Shown here: positions 23,356 to 34,432 of the stretch, piece after piece
How positions within the stretch are numbered: the first letter of the stretch is position 1
Layout: the number at the start of each line of letters is the position of its first letter
Assembly: GCF_008831285.2 (NCBI RefSeq)
Contig: NW_022205130.1
Location: 1 to 35,441, forward strand
DNA from: Nymphaea colorata
Taxonomy: Eukaryota > Streptophyta > Magnoliopsida > Nymphaeales > Nymphaeaceae
Length of the DNA: 35,441 nucleotides
Direction: 5' to 3'
Notes under the pieces: generated by a model
Told to the model about the DNA's origin: nothing
Database searches by the model: none
The model's input: the letters and a program-made list of their open reading frames with translations, nothing else
Program-made: the position numbers and the translations under genes

Positions 23356-26300
23356 ATGAACATCTGGTTCAGGACCTCCAGCAATAGAAGCAGAAACTCG
23401 TTGGCTAATTCCTATGCGAGTTCCCTCAATACTTCCCTGCCTGTCATCACAGAAACTTACCGCAGGAACGGAGATTTCGACGATGAGAGCAGCATTGGAA
23501 GCCAATAGCTGAAAGAAAATGAGCCAAAAAAGTCCACACTGTCATCGTAATACTCCAAAAACGTGAAGGAAGGCTCATCCTCACGCAATCCCTTTCAGAA
23601 GAACAAAAGGAGCTTATAGCGGTCCAGCTCGAGCTAGCAAGAGGAGAGTGAAAGCGTCAACATGAATGAGATCACCAAGACTGGAAAATCAGTCAGATTC
23701 AACCTCACCAACTAACCACCGGAAAGCAGTATTCCAAAACCATCTATGGCGGAAAGATCAAGCTCGATGATTAGGACCAAATCGTCATATTACGGGGGTG
23801 GTATCACAGAGGATCATGACGAGGAGCAGGAATAAGCTGAGGAAGAACATTTTCCCCAATTCAAGCATATAAAAAATGCTCAAGATATAAGATTTTCTAG
23901 GGTATAGGCCGAAGTTAATCCATAAAACAATTCATTTCTAGTCAACCAGGAAGACTCATCTGTTCTCATTCAGGAATAACCGAACAAGTCAATCTCAAGT
24001 GGCCTGAAGCGAACCTCTCTTGAGAAAAACTAAAGAATTTCGACCATTTCTGCTGTCCCGAGGACAGGAAGATCGATAAACAGTATGAATGTGAACCTTA
24101 TATACACGGAAGAGGGAAAAAATGAGACATGGAATCTTCAATCAAGACGGTCGATCGAAAAAGGAAGCGTCATCAAGACAACTGGTCGGAAGCAGAACAC
24201 AAAATAGCACATCATAAGCATCATATAATACTGTTCGAATGAAGTTGGTATGGCCATCTACAATACAACAAATGGATAGATCTTTCTTTGCCAAATCATT
24301 GAAAGACTTACTTATTTTAGGACCATATCCACCATTGAAAGGTTCTATCCACTTGAGATCATATACTCTTCAAGCCTGGAGCACACGCCTCTGATGAAGA
24401 AGATAAATGATAAGTTTCGTAACACAAACATGAGGAACTTCAGGAGGATGGTTTTTGATGAAACGAAGGGATACCAAATATACAATCAGAGAGGAAACAA
24501 GGAAGAGTATAATCCAGATAACAAGTTCATAGCCTTTTCAGCATTGAATGCTTTGATTTTCTACCTCGAAAACAGCTATGAGACTAAATTCAATTACTCA
24601 ACTTTGAAGATTAGATGGCATTTACTGTAGGATCTTCTTATCATCGAATCACAGACCATATTCTCACTTGAAATCTTCCTAAATGCATAGACAAAGTAAA
24701 AATAACACTGTTTTATAAACAACTTCAGCTGTTTGACCTACGGAGGAACTCGTATGCTGAGGGCGAATCTCTTGCAGCCGCTTTCCAACGAGCAAATGAT
24801 CAAAAGCAGGCAAGATCTTGTGCAAATATTCCTTGAAGATAAAGTGCTTTATGATACCATGTGCACAGAGATACAGAAATTCAAAAATTTTTAGATTATC
24901 ACTGCAAAATTCATTCAAATGCCAAAGGAGAAAAACATCAAAAGTCTCAAGTCTTACCTTTCAGCTATATACTCAATATCTCATATGTGTCTTCTTCTCA
25001 ACAACTTCCACAAGAAAATAGAATGTTATAAAGCGAAAAACCTTCCAATCATAGGAAAACTTTTTGCCTTGGTTAATGATGTCAAGATCACACAACTCAA
25101 GCAAACATATAATCGAATTTCGATGAGGAGATGCTGAAAGGTTACGAAAATGGCAAAAACGGGAAAAAGTAAAACTTTATCTTTTTGTTCAAAATGGAAA
25201 GAATGGAGGATGACTTTATCGAAGTGATGAGGATAACTTATTCTCACACCATGGAGGATATTCTTCGCATCTTCAAGATAATCAAGGAAAAGAGTGGCTT
25301 TGAGCTGAAATTGCTTTATAACGAGTTTCGAGGTTATTACATAAAATGCAATAAAAAAATCAACTTAAGTGATCTTTCCGAGAAGATATAAGATGACATT
25401 ATTCAGATAAACTAACGGAAGGATTGCATAAACTTCTCAACAAGTATCTTAGTCTCATTGAACAATCGACTGAAGTAAAGCGAAAAGAAGCTAATTCTAC
25501 TCTCCTAGAATCTTCTCATAAGCATTATCGAAGACATCCAAAGAAACATCGATATCTTGTTCGATATAAACTACGAGATGTCAGTGATAGATATGATCAT
25601 CTCCTTCGTCGGTTTCATCAAAAGATACAACATGGTCAAATTTACCAAGCCAATCATGAGTAAGGATTCCAACGAACTCATATTATAAGGCTTGAAGACA
25701 GTATGGACGATATAGAGTAAGTATCAGGTTTCAGACCAGATCAACTTACATGTTAAAAGCCCAAAGAAGATAGTGATATTCGAGAAGCAATCAAACTCCT
25801 TCTAGCAGCTGAACATACTTTATTCGATCGGATACCTTACAATTCTCACGCAAATCGGATGCTTTGTCCCTGCAGTCAGCTTCAAAACAGACATTTATCA
25901 TACTCTCCTCAGCAAGATACACTTGGTCTAAAGCATAGAGTCCAATCTGAGTCATTTTCAGTTAGAACTTTACCATTTCAAGAATGTGATGGATAATGTG
26001 CTTCACAAGAATGCGAAAAGCTTGATCTTGTTTGATTAGCTGATCAAAGGGACACAGTATTAGGAGGAAGTTAGCTTGTCATTGGCACTTATTAACCAGC
26101 TATCGAAGATTAGTGGAAAAACTTTCATCATTATCAGTGATGTTTTTTAGATAAATGTCATAAAAAAGCTCGAAAACGTAACTGCAAAAGATAAAAAGAA
26201 GCATGAAAGGTCAAGCAATAAGGCTCAAACATAGGCTGATAATGTCTAAGAGTAGCTTCGACTGAACTACATTCAAATAGAGCAAACTCATCGTGAAAAC

Positions 26301-26402
26301 TAAATCGAAAACATTATGGAAAGCTTTAACTTTTCAAATGAATTCATTGACCTCTTCAAAAGACTTTCTATCAGGCAGCAAAAGACCAGATTGTTCAGTT
26401 GA
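23356..26402 (+). CDS. MSH4: MSH4-like MutS homologue with a lost P-loop, about 1015 aa
   Basis: Residues 1-280 are a Ser/Lys-rich low-complexity extension. From about residue 290 the MSH4 pattern appears: SNEVGMAIYNTTNG, TYFRTISTIERFYPLEII, FDETKGY, and the core GGTRMLRANLLQPL (about residue 455), FIQMPK, then lever/clamp helices. In MSH4 of other eukaryotes the C-terminal ATPase begins TGPNMSGKST. Here the aligned segment (from about residue 802) is FEKQSNSFEQLN and continues YLTILTQIGCFVPA, which keeps the following helix and IGxxVPA but no GKS/T. Walker B survives as LILFDELIKGT, with the Glu encoded by UAG, while the GRG of the signature is lost. MSH4 with MSH5 stabilises meiotic crossovers. 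The frame has no TGA, but near 25118-25120 (a TTT run) one base seems to be missing between QTYNRI and FDEEMLKGYE. The stop is TGA at 26400. Confidence 0.78.
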
Positions 26403-26451
26403 TCTATATGATCTATTGTAATAATTATCTTAAAAACATCAATATGAGAAA
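26403..26451. other. Convergent intergenic spacer, 49 nt
   Basis: The MSH4-like and SET genes end tail to tail here. Only 49 nt separate the two TGA codons, so both transcripts must terminate within or overlap across this short AT-rich stretch. Confidence 0.7.
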
Positions 26452-28305
26452 TCAGGCTTGAATCGACTCGATATAATTATTCAGGATTTTTCTTTAGCTT
26501 TTTGAAAGCTTGCTTGTGGCTTCCTCTTTTGTTTGGCCTTCACTGATGGCATTTATTATCTCAATTATCTTCCTTATCATTGCAATTTGTTTCTGGATAA
26601 TGCATAGTTTTTCTTTATGATAAATTGCTATGAAGTATTGATGATAAGTCAACGATTTATCTGTTAGATCGTATTATCCATCATACATATCGACATTTCC
26701 TTCGAGGATCGATATGATTTGCTCTAAGATGATGATTTATTTCTGAAGGTCAAAGACTTGGAAAATTTAGTCCACGGCTTGCTAATGGTAGAAGCTCCAA
26801 CTATTCAGCCTGAAGAATATGATGAGATCCATGTTCAAGATGTGATGGTGGATTTTGAACTTCCTCATAAGGGATAACTTTTTCTCGATAACTTTTGATA
26901 AGATATCGGGAAAGTCTTGAACGCATTGAATGATGCTAAAAGATATCCAAACATGCTCGTATTTGTTTCCTTAAATTGCGAATCCATATCTTAGTAGAAG
27001 TGAACGATTGGAATTGCGACCGTACCTGAAAAATATTTGATTTTTTGGCTAAAATTTATCGAATTTGCTTGTCCTTATCACCAAGTTTTCATATTATTTT
27101 TTATATGTTGGAAAAGTAAAGCTTTAAACCGAAGTAAGTGGCTTCTTAACTTCTTTTAATTTGAAATAATCCTTTTTCTTAGTTGTTTGGTAATACTCAA
27201 TAGCTTTATTTCTATAGTTTTTGAAGCTTTTTTCCACAATTTTTAGCTAAAATTCAGTTCTTTGATAAGGTTTTCTTCCAGCAAGATACTCTCTTTCAAT
27301 GATCTTTAGCTTGTACATTAGATGTCCAACAAAAAGGACAGTAAAATCTTCCCAATTCAGCTCATTTTCCAGCAAATTCATGATTCGAGTAACTTCAGAT
27401 TTTACACTTTCCGCTTCTTCCTTAATCAGATCAAAAGATTCATCGACTGTCCAATCATAAGGCGTGACTTCGACGGAATCATATTGAAACTATCCTTCTT
27501 CGATGTATTGATTGCTCTCGTAGCTACCGATTGATGATTAATCATCAGGTATATCATCATCTTTCAGTTCGGTTTTCTTCTATTTTTCGCTTGTATAGTA
27601 AACTTTTGAGCAATGATGATTGAAAAATTAAGCAAAAGGTACAAGAGAAACAAAGCTTAGACTCTTACCGAATGATCTGTTTGTTAAATTGATGAAAATG
27701 TTTTTGTAGTTTTCGTAATTGAACTCCTTTTATTGCAGAATCGGATACTATTTTTGGCATTATTCGAATTATTTCCATTATTATTCGAAAGATCTAAGGT
27801 CAATCCCTGCAGCAGATATCATAGTAAGGTCCTTAAAAGTATTCAGCTCCTCCTATGGCCAAAAACATGCAATGTCGCATTATTTTGGAAAGTTGCAAAT
27901 CATATGATACCAAGGATTATTTTCATCTTTTTGGTGGAGTAGAAACATGCAATAGACAACAATAGCTCTATCCTACCAATTTTACCCCTTACCAATAAAG
28001 AATTTGTGCTGAAAGATTTATTTTAGCTTTGGTTCAAGCGTGGCTTTCACTGATGAAAGGATCAAATCCTATGGTACTCTGATAAGAATTTCACCTGCAT
28101 TTATTTGCTCATTTGCAGCCATACCGATAAACGGAAGCCCATTTTTAAGATGAAAGATCGAAAGGGATACTTTGGGATTCACTATCAATCCTTTGCTTGT
28201 CAAAAATGAATAATATTATGTTTGATGCTCACACTTGCTTACCAGTTATTGAGGCAAGAATACTTTTCTCATCTATTATGCTGTCATTATGGGATTGTCC
28301 TCCAT
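26452..28305 (-). CDS. SET-domain methyltransferase (SETD3/LSMT-like), 604 aa
   Basis: The N-terminal SET motif reads IFHLKNGLPFIGMAANEQI then GEILIRVPEDLILSS. The middle carries LLHQKDENNPWYHMI and FWPEEEL, as in Rubisco large-subunit methyltransferase relatives. LVPFAEFFNHH is the conserved NH motif and YGRNSNRSLLLRYGF the C-terminal SET motif with the catalytic tyrosine. Between these last two motifs lie about 190 residues instead of the usual 40 or so, an acidic then lysine-rich insertion. A C-terminal all-helical region matches the substrate-binding domain. One intron, 28196-28234 (39 nt), gives exactly 605 codons from ATG 28305 to TGA 26452. Lysine or histidine methylation of a protein substrate is likely; the target is unknown. 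UAA/UAG codons fall on Glu positions (VPxDL, FWPxEEL). Confidence 0.85.
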
Positions 28306-28384
28306 TTTTTGCGATGTTGATATGATTATAATAGCAAATTTGACTATTAATCAAAGGATAAATAAGTTAAATATAGTTAAATAA
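28306..28384. other. Intergenic spacer, 79 nt
   Basis: Short AT-rich gap between the SET gene start and the ALDH-like gene stop, both leftward. The SET promoter must lie here or inside the end of the ALDH-like gene. Confidence 0.5.
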
Positions 28385-29728
28385 TCAGTTTATATATACA
28401 GTTTTGATGTTAGCGAATCTTCGAATGCCCTCTTGTCCTCCTTCCCGACCATATCCGCTCAATTTTATTCCTCCTTTTGGCATATAACTACTGATGCTGG
28501 CTGTTTGGTTGATATATATTGATCCTCCTTGCAGATTATCAGCTATTTATTCGCTTTTTTTAGCGCTAAAAATATAGTGACTGCCTCCATATCGTGATTT
28601 ATTCGCTATTTAGATGATTTAGTTGTTTGTGGAAGCTTTGTATAAGATGAAAACTGGGCCTATGATCTATTCATCATATCTTTAGGCTCCAGCTTATACG
28701 ATTGTTATAGGGAAGAAAGGTTTCTGAATGCCTGACCGTTGGTAAATGATCTTATATGATGGCGGTAGGGACTTTAGTTGTTCTTCAATCTTTTCATGTA
28801 TGTCAAGTCTTGATAAAGGACCTATTTGAGTCTATTTCTAAAGTGGATCGCCATATTTCATAGAATTTGCTTTCTCAATCAACTTATTCTTGAAGGATTC
28901 ATAATGATTTTGCATGATTATTATTCTTTTTGGGTTGGATCCTCCTTGCCCACTGTTGAAAAATCCAACTTTCATCACATTTTACAAGGCTAAATTTAGA
29001 TCAGCATCCTACATGATGATCAAAGAATCGTTAGAGCTTAGCTGGAGTAATGTATTTTTTAGATATTTTCCAGCGATTTCAGCAACGTTACGACCATTTA
29101 ATGTCGATCCTGTGAAGTTTACTCCGACTATTTCATTTCTACTTATGATTGATGCCACCTGGTCACGACTTACAAAGCAATTTTGATATTCTCCTGATTA
29201 TAAGCCTGCATTTACCATCAATTTTTAAACCAGCTTCCCTATTCCTGGAGTGGTTGCTGTGCTTTTTACCATAACGCAATTTCCAAGCAATATTTGGGGC
29301 AAAGTATTATACAAGGTTAATGCAAATGGATTGACAAAAGGTAAAATGCATAAAACCGTGCCAGTTGGCATATACTTTATAAGTGTTTTCTTTTTCGCAG
29401 TTGATTTGACATTGGTAGAAAGAATGGCTTCAGAATGTTTGCTATAGTAGTCACAAATCCTTAGTGCTTGCTTTACTTAATTTTCAGCTTATATGATTGG
29501 TTTTCCTGTTTAGAAAGTGATGAGTCTTGATATTTCGTTTTTCCTTCTTTATATTTGCGGAATCAGCTACTTGATCATCGTCATTTTGTCCTTGGAGGTC
29601 CGAGTTGAATGCAATTTGAAGGCGTTTGAGGTGCGTTCGAAGCACCGCTCCACCATTTATTCGGTGAAGAATGAGATTTGCTCTTTAATCTCGCCAGTAA
29701 AAGGATTGCGGGACATGATGTTTCTCAT
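28385..29728 (-). CDS. Aldehyde dehydrogenase homologue lacking catalytic residues, 447 aa
   Basis: The intronless frame (448 codons, ATG 29728 to TGA 28385) aligns over its full length with succinate-semialdehyde-type ALDHs (YneI/Sad group): YMPTGTVLCILPFVNPF, VGVNFTGS, DADLNLAL, GDPLEKETQIGPL, DEEIIGPVFI, ANKSRYGGSHYIFS, GREGGQEGIRRFANIKTV. Active-site positions have changed. The nucleophile motif GQxC is GQGGSNPKR, so Cys is Gly. The general-base motif ELGG is QLSSND, with Gln encoded by CAG, so not a codon-reading artefact. The oxyanion Asn of PWNF is Val in PFVNPF. The frame is intact with no premature UGA. Most likely a non-catalytic NAD(P)-binding or scaffolding protein, or an enzyme with a different reaction. 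Several UAA/UAG codons sit at invariant Glu positions (EEIxGPV, EDADL). Confidence 0.88.
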
Positions 29729-29977
29729 TTTGGATTAATATCACCCAGAATTAAATCAAAATATAAAATTGGCTAACTATAAAAGGATAGAATGCAGAAA
29801 TCATTTATTTTCCTATGAATGATGGGATGTGTGTTCATTTTTGGTAGATAAGAGTAAGGACATTGTCAAGATCGTACACGGATGATTCTCTTTATCCGAT
29901 TTGCTTGGAATAAAATGATTTAGAAGTGGTGCTCTGTTGATTTTTGCTATTTTCTCTTACCTTCGCTGAAAAGCTTT
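29729..29977. other. Intergenic spacer, 249 nt
   Basis: AT-rich gap upstream of the ALDH-like gene and downstream of the coiled-coil gene. No coding frame or clear motif was seen. Confidence 0.4.
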
Positions 29978-30860
29978 TCAAGAATATCTTTTAACTATTA
30001 AGTGGGTTTTTGGCTCAAATTCTTTTGCGGTTTTTCTCATAAGAGACTTCACCAGCTCATTGGATTTCACGGATTCAGATGCTATGGTCTGTGCACTTAG
30101 AATTCTATTCCTTTTTGTTTTTTTCATCTGTCTATAGAAGTTATTCGACTTTATCTTCGACTGTTTGTCGATAACTCTTACTTGATTGATCAATTCATTT
30201 TTCAATTTGTATAATTCGGCTTCCTCTTTGATCTCATCTTCTTTGATGACCATCTAAGCTTTTTCCTTCTTTTGGAGAATGATGTTGAGATATTAGTTCA
30301 TCCGTTTTCCCAAATTATCTGACATGAAAGTGATCTGATTCTATGCGTTTAAAGTTTGGTTCTCGTAGGAAATGGTCTTGTTGTGAGTATTGCCGATAGA
30401 GGAATAGTTTTTTCGGTGTGATTGGCTTGTTTTTGAGTTTCTTGCAGTAAAGGATATGTGATTGTTGATGTAACTATCGTCATCGAAAGCATCTCCTCTC
30501 TTTTGGCAACTGAAAAGCTTGATTCCTCTTGCGGATTCCCTTGATTGTTTCTCTCTTTGGTACGTGATGAATCTATAGAGTGATTCTTAGTCATCTAGTG
30601 TCTAAAGTCCTTTGTATTTTTCGCAATAATCTGTCACTACGAATGATATCTTGCGTACTTTTGGGTGTCAATGTATCGAACTGCTGAAAGTCTCTATGTT
30701 TATTTGTCGGTGATGAATTTTTCGATTTGATTTTTTGCTTTTGGATAAGGTCTTTCATTGTGAGTTTATGACCCTTTATCACCTTCCCCGTGTTTATTTG
30801 ATATGAAGGCTCTGCTCCAAATTCGTCTTATTTTGGCTTCTACTGATGCCTCGAGTGCAT
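29978..30860 (-). CDS. Coiled-coil orphan protein, 286 aa
   Basis: The ATG at 30860 begins MHSRHQEKPKEDEFGAEPSY, a disordered K/S/Q-rich N-terminal half. From about residue 180 a charged helix (ILQKKEKAEMVIKEDEIKEE, then AELYKLKNELINQV) suggests a coiled coil, and the last 60 residues are strongly basic. One 22-nt intron at 30637-30658 links the two frames and gives exactly 287 codons ending in TGA at 29978. I do not recognise the family. Without the intron the first frame hits a TGA at 30593, and a misleading ATG frame starts just there. Confidence 0.68.
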
Positions 30861-31008
30861 TCCTTTTTTCGGGACTTTTATATTTTTATTTTGATCATTA
30901 ATTGGAAATACACATCAAAAAACAGAAGGAAAATGTTTGAAACCATGTTCATCGTTTATATGCCACTCCATGATAAAAGAATTGCAAAATGTGAATAATT
31001 TTAATCAT
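30861..31008. other. Intergenic spacer, 148 nt
   Basis: AT-rich gap between the coiled-coil gene start and the ARMC9 stop. Nothing recognisable. Confidence 0.4.
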
Positions 31009-33326
31009 TCATTTCTTATTATTAAGAATATTGCCTAATTACGGTTCCAAAACTGTGATGTTTCCCTTTCCCATGAAGATGTTGTCCAGTCTTCTGGATC
31101 TATTGATCGAAGTTGTCATGTTGTTCAATCTTTTAGACGTCTAGTCGAGGACTGACTTGGTGAGAAGCTGCTCTCGCATGGCCTATGGGCCCAATAATGC
31201 ATAGTTTTTGATGAGAAATTCCTATCCGTTTGCAATTTCCATCTCTTCGTCGAAGGTGTCCTATGAGGATTCACTCAATTATTCGTCCTATTCTTCTCCA
31301 AACTCCTCAGGATCAATTTATTCCTCCTATGAGTCAGAGTCATCATTATTGGCTAAGCTATCTTCCTCTTTTCCTGTCAATCTATCCAAAATGTAGGTGC
31401 ATTGCTGTACACACACATTCTAGCTATTCAGTTCAATCAAGTGTTTGATAAACTCATCCATTTTTTGCTTCAGGGCTTCCTTTTTTATCTCTTTCGAGGT
31501 CAGGAGCAAGAAGATGGTTCCGTTTATATAGTCCCTTATGTTTTAATTTGGGCTTATCATTTGCTACATGACAATCGAAATGAGCTCGCTTTTATACTTC
31601 TCGAAATCGGGGAAGCTTTATTTCTTCAGGCTGAGGTTCATCCAAGTAGCGATCGAAAATTGTATGGTGAAATCTGAGATTTAGGATCCTTAGTTTTTGA
31701 AGATGTTGAAAATGATGGGAATTATGCCCAATTTTATCATCAACATTCTTGGAGTCTTCGAAAAAGATATCCTTTGGAGAATGCCAAGGACGGGTTTTCT
31801 GTATCGGCTATCTTCATGCTCGATGCTTAGAATTCCGACTAAATTCTAGACAAGTTTTTTGGATTTCGTCAAATACTTCAGTCCGAGGGCATCGGTTGTG
31901 AGCAATTCCATGAATTTAAGGTAGAGACTAGGTTATAAGATTATTACATTTTCACTTTTTCTCCACTGTCGAAGAGAAGTTTCTTCTGGATGATATAATT
32001 CTCCTCATTCATGCCACAGACATCGGCTCTGGAATATTCGATCATGATCTATCTTCTCTGTGCGAATTCCTTTTTCTTTGTATAGCGTTTCTTGAGAGCC
32101 TTGAGGATCATGCATATTTATGTTTCTTTTTCATGGTGGTTTCCCAATAAAAATATTCCTCTTATCCTGACATGGTCGATTTGGCAATTTTGGTTCATGG
32201 TTTCCTGGCGTTTCAAGGCTATCCTCTGCTTGGAGAGGTCAGGGGTCATCGATAGGTCTTCATTCATATATGAATTCTTATCGAATAGGGAAATTTAGTT
32301 GGCTTAGATATGCTCATCGATGTTGCCGATAAAGAAAGAGTTGTATTTCTCTATCAGCTTGACTTTGTCTTACTTTATATGCTTTTTGGCGATTAAGAAA
32401 ATTTCCCTGCTAAAGTTGAACCATTTTTGATTGGATTACAGTAGATTTAGTTTGGATGATTAGGTGAATTCTTCGAATTTCTTTTGGTAGTTTTATATGA
32501 TAATCCTCAGTTAGTTGTTTTCTTTCTTGAGATGCTATATTTCCATGGAATGGTTGCAATTCTCCTTATATTAATCTCTTGACGAGTTGATGGATTGGAT
32601 TGAGTTGTGATACATTTCTTGAAGTTGGCTGACCTTTCTCGCCTGATTGCTCTGGAAGCTGTTTGAACTCTTCAGGTGCGAAGCCAATTCCTCGACAAGT
32701 TTGTTTTTGAGCCTTGCTATCCATTCCTTCGTGAAGACGTGAGCTAGTGCCTTGTGCTATTGCGGTTTGGGCATGAATGGCAAAGCGAAAAAGGATAGAT
32801 ATTCGCTAGTCTACGATAGATCTGATCCTTTAGTGTCTAGATATCTCTTGAAGGCCTATGCGTTGCCCTTGTCGATGGTGGGCTGCTTCTTCAGGCAGGG
32901 GTGGATGCTATAGATGCAAAAGTATACGTGCAGCTAAAACTCGAGCTTCTTCGTGGGTTAATCGGCATTGTGGAAGAGCTTTGCGGTCTGCTTGAAGAAC
33001 TAGTCTCTTGATCCTTTTTCGAACAGCTGGAGGATGTGGTTTTTATCGAGCTATGCCTTTGCTTGCTGGTGATTGAGCTGCACCTTGGCCCTGATGTTCG
33101 GTCTCTCATTCTTCAGGGTTTAAAAGGCTCTGAGATATCCGCCCATCTGGAGGTACTCTTTGACCATTGCCAATAATTGCTCTTCTTTATTTTTGAATTA
33201 TGTGTTGCCGGTTTCGTTCTTTTTGTCGATGGATCCGCTGGTCGGTTTCTCGGACTGTTTGGTTGTTTTTCTGGTGGAGGGATTGGAGAGCGAGGCTGGA
33301 GGTTGTGTTGGTTTTTTGTACATCAT
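31009..33326 (-). CDS. ARMC9: ARMC9, LisH and armadillo-repeat ciliary protein, 765 aa
   Basis: After a 50-residue basic leader, the LisH motif (LLAMVKEYLQMGGYLRAF) opens the conserved region. The next block matches human ARMC9 closely: KLEFELHVYFCIY, then YLDTKGSDLSETSEYLSFFALPFMPKP and a helical stretch. A coiled coil occupies about residues 230-300, and the C-terminal half carries armadillo-type helices (KYLTKSKKLVENLVGIL, KTPRMLMIKLGIIPIIFNI, NIRDYINGTIFLLL), then an acidic tail. ARMC9 acts at the ciliary base and tip and is mutated in Joubert syndrome; in a ciliate a role at basal bodies or cilia is expected. One 20-nt intron at 31928-31947 gives exactly 766 codons. Two ATG codons lie side by side at the start (33326 and 33323). 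The gene is divergent from the thymidine kinase. Confidence 0.9.
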
Positions 33327-33675
33327 GCGAACTGTTATTTTTAGAAAATAATAACTTTTAAAAATGGGGAAACGCCAACATACTCCTTACCATCTATTTT
33401 TGCCCCCTGCTGGAAGACTATACCTAAATCACCGTTCTCCTCATCTTTTGCCAAATTCGCAAATATAATACTTTCTTATGCTACCCTCCAAACCCATCCC
33501 TCTATTTTCATATCAAAAAATTCCATTTCCATATTTATGCGATGGGCCTGTTTTCCCTCCACTTTATAATCAAGAATAAATTAAATATCTAATAGGATAA
33601 AACCGTTAATTATAAACCCCTGCATTCAAATATTATTACCCTCCATTTCATCTTTATAAATAATTCGACGTTTGA
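33327..33675. promoter_or_regulatory. Divergent promoter region ARMC9/TK, 349 nt
   Basis: This AT-rich stretch separates the starts of two genes reading away from each other. A TATA-like run TTTATAAATAA lies at 33653-33663, only about 13 nt ahead of the TK start codon. Pyrimidine-rich segments around 33400-33500 are GC-poorer than the coding flanks. No protein-coding frame was seen. Confidence 0.5.
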
Positions 33676-34349
33676 ATGCAGGAAACCGGCTCCATCGAGA
33701 TTATCTACGGGCCCATGTTCTCGGGCAAGTCCTCAGAACTTCTCCGCAAAATACGCAGGTTCGAACACGCCAAAAAGAAATGCATCGTCATCAACTACCT
33801 CCACGACAACAGATACACCCAGGCCGACTAAATGGCCACCCACGATCGGTACTCATCTTTCCACTCAGAGTCACCAAGAAAGCGTTGAAGACCTCCAAAC
33901 TCATGGACATCGTGGAGCTCTGCTCGGCCTACGACGTGATCGGCGTCGATGAGGGCCAGTTCTTCACCGAGATCGTGGAATTCTGCGAGATGATGGCCAA
34001 CAAGGACAAGATCGTGCTGGTTTCCGCCCTGGACGGCACTTTCGAGCGCAAGCCCTTCGGCAACATCATCAACCTCATCCCCCTCGCTGAGAAGGTCAGC
34101 AAGCTGTGCGCGGTTTGCGTCTACTGCACCAACGAGGCCGCCTTCACCAAGAGGATAGTGGAGAGCAAGCAAGTGGAACTCATCGGAGGAGCGGAAATGT
34201 ACAAGCCTGTCTGCCGGGCTTGCTTCTTCAAGGAGCAGGAGGCCAAGAAGAGACTAGCCTAGGTGATGCCTCTCTCCCTGCCAGCGCAATCCCCCCTGGA
34301 CATCTCGGAGGAAATGACTGCTGACGAGGTGATAATGGCGGTCGCTTGA
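33676..34349 (+). CDS. TK1: Thymidine kinase (type II, TK1-like), 217 aa
   Basis: It phosphorylates thymidine to dTMP in nucleotide salvage. The P-loop is [12 protein letters not shown] (about residues 12-23), followed by the lasso-free TK1 pattern: [23 protein letters not shown] (catalytic Glu), [23 protein letters not shown], and two zinc-binding cysteine pairs (CVYC and CRAC) around a GGAEMYKPV loop. Length matches the family, with a short extra C-terminal tail. A 20-nt intron, 33849-33868 (GTACTCATCTTTCCACTCAG), lies just after the ATHD motif and restores the frame: exactly 218 codons ending in TGA at 34347. Codons are strongly G/C-ending, unlike AT-rich neighbours such as MSH4, suggesting high expression. 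It faces the histidine phosphatase gene tail to tail, 83 nt away. Confidence 0.93.
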
Positions 34350-34432
34350 TGATTTGAGTGGTTTTACCTTTAAGATTAATTCAGGCAATAATGCGAAGTA
34401 GAATATATAGTTGGTCTTGTAAAGATCACTCG
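34350..34432. other. Convergent spacer TK/phosphatase, 83 nt
   Basis: Short AT-rich gap between two tail-to-tail genes. Transcripts of both must end here or overlap. Confidence 0.55.
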
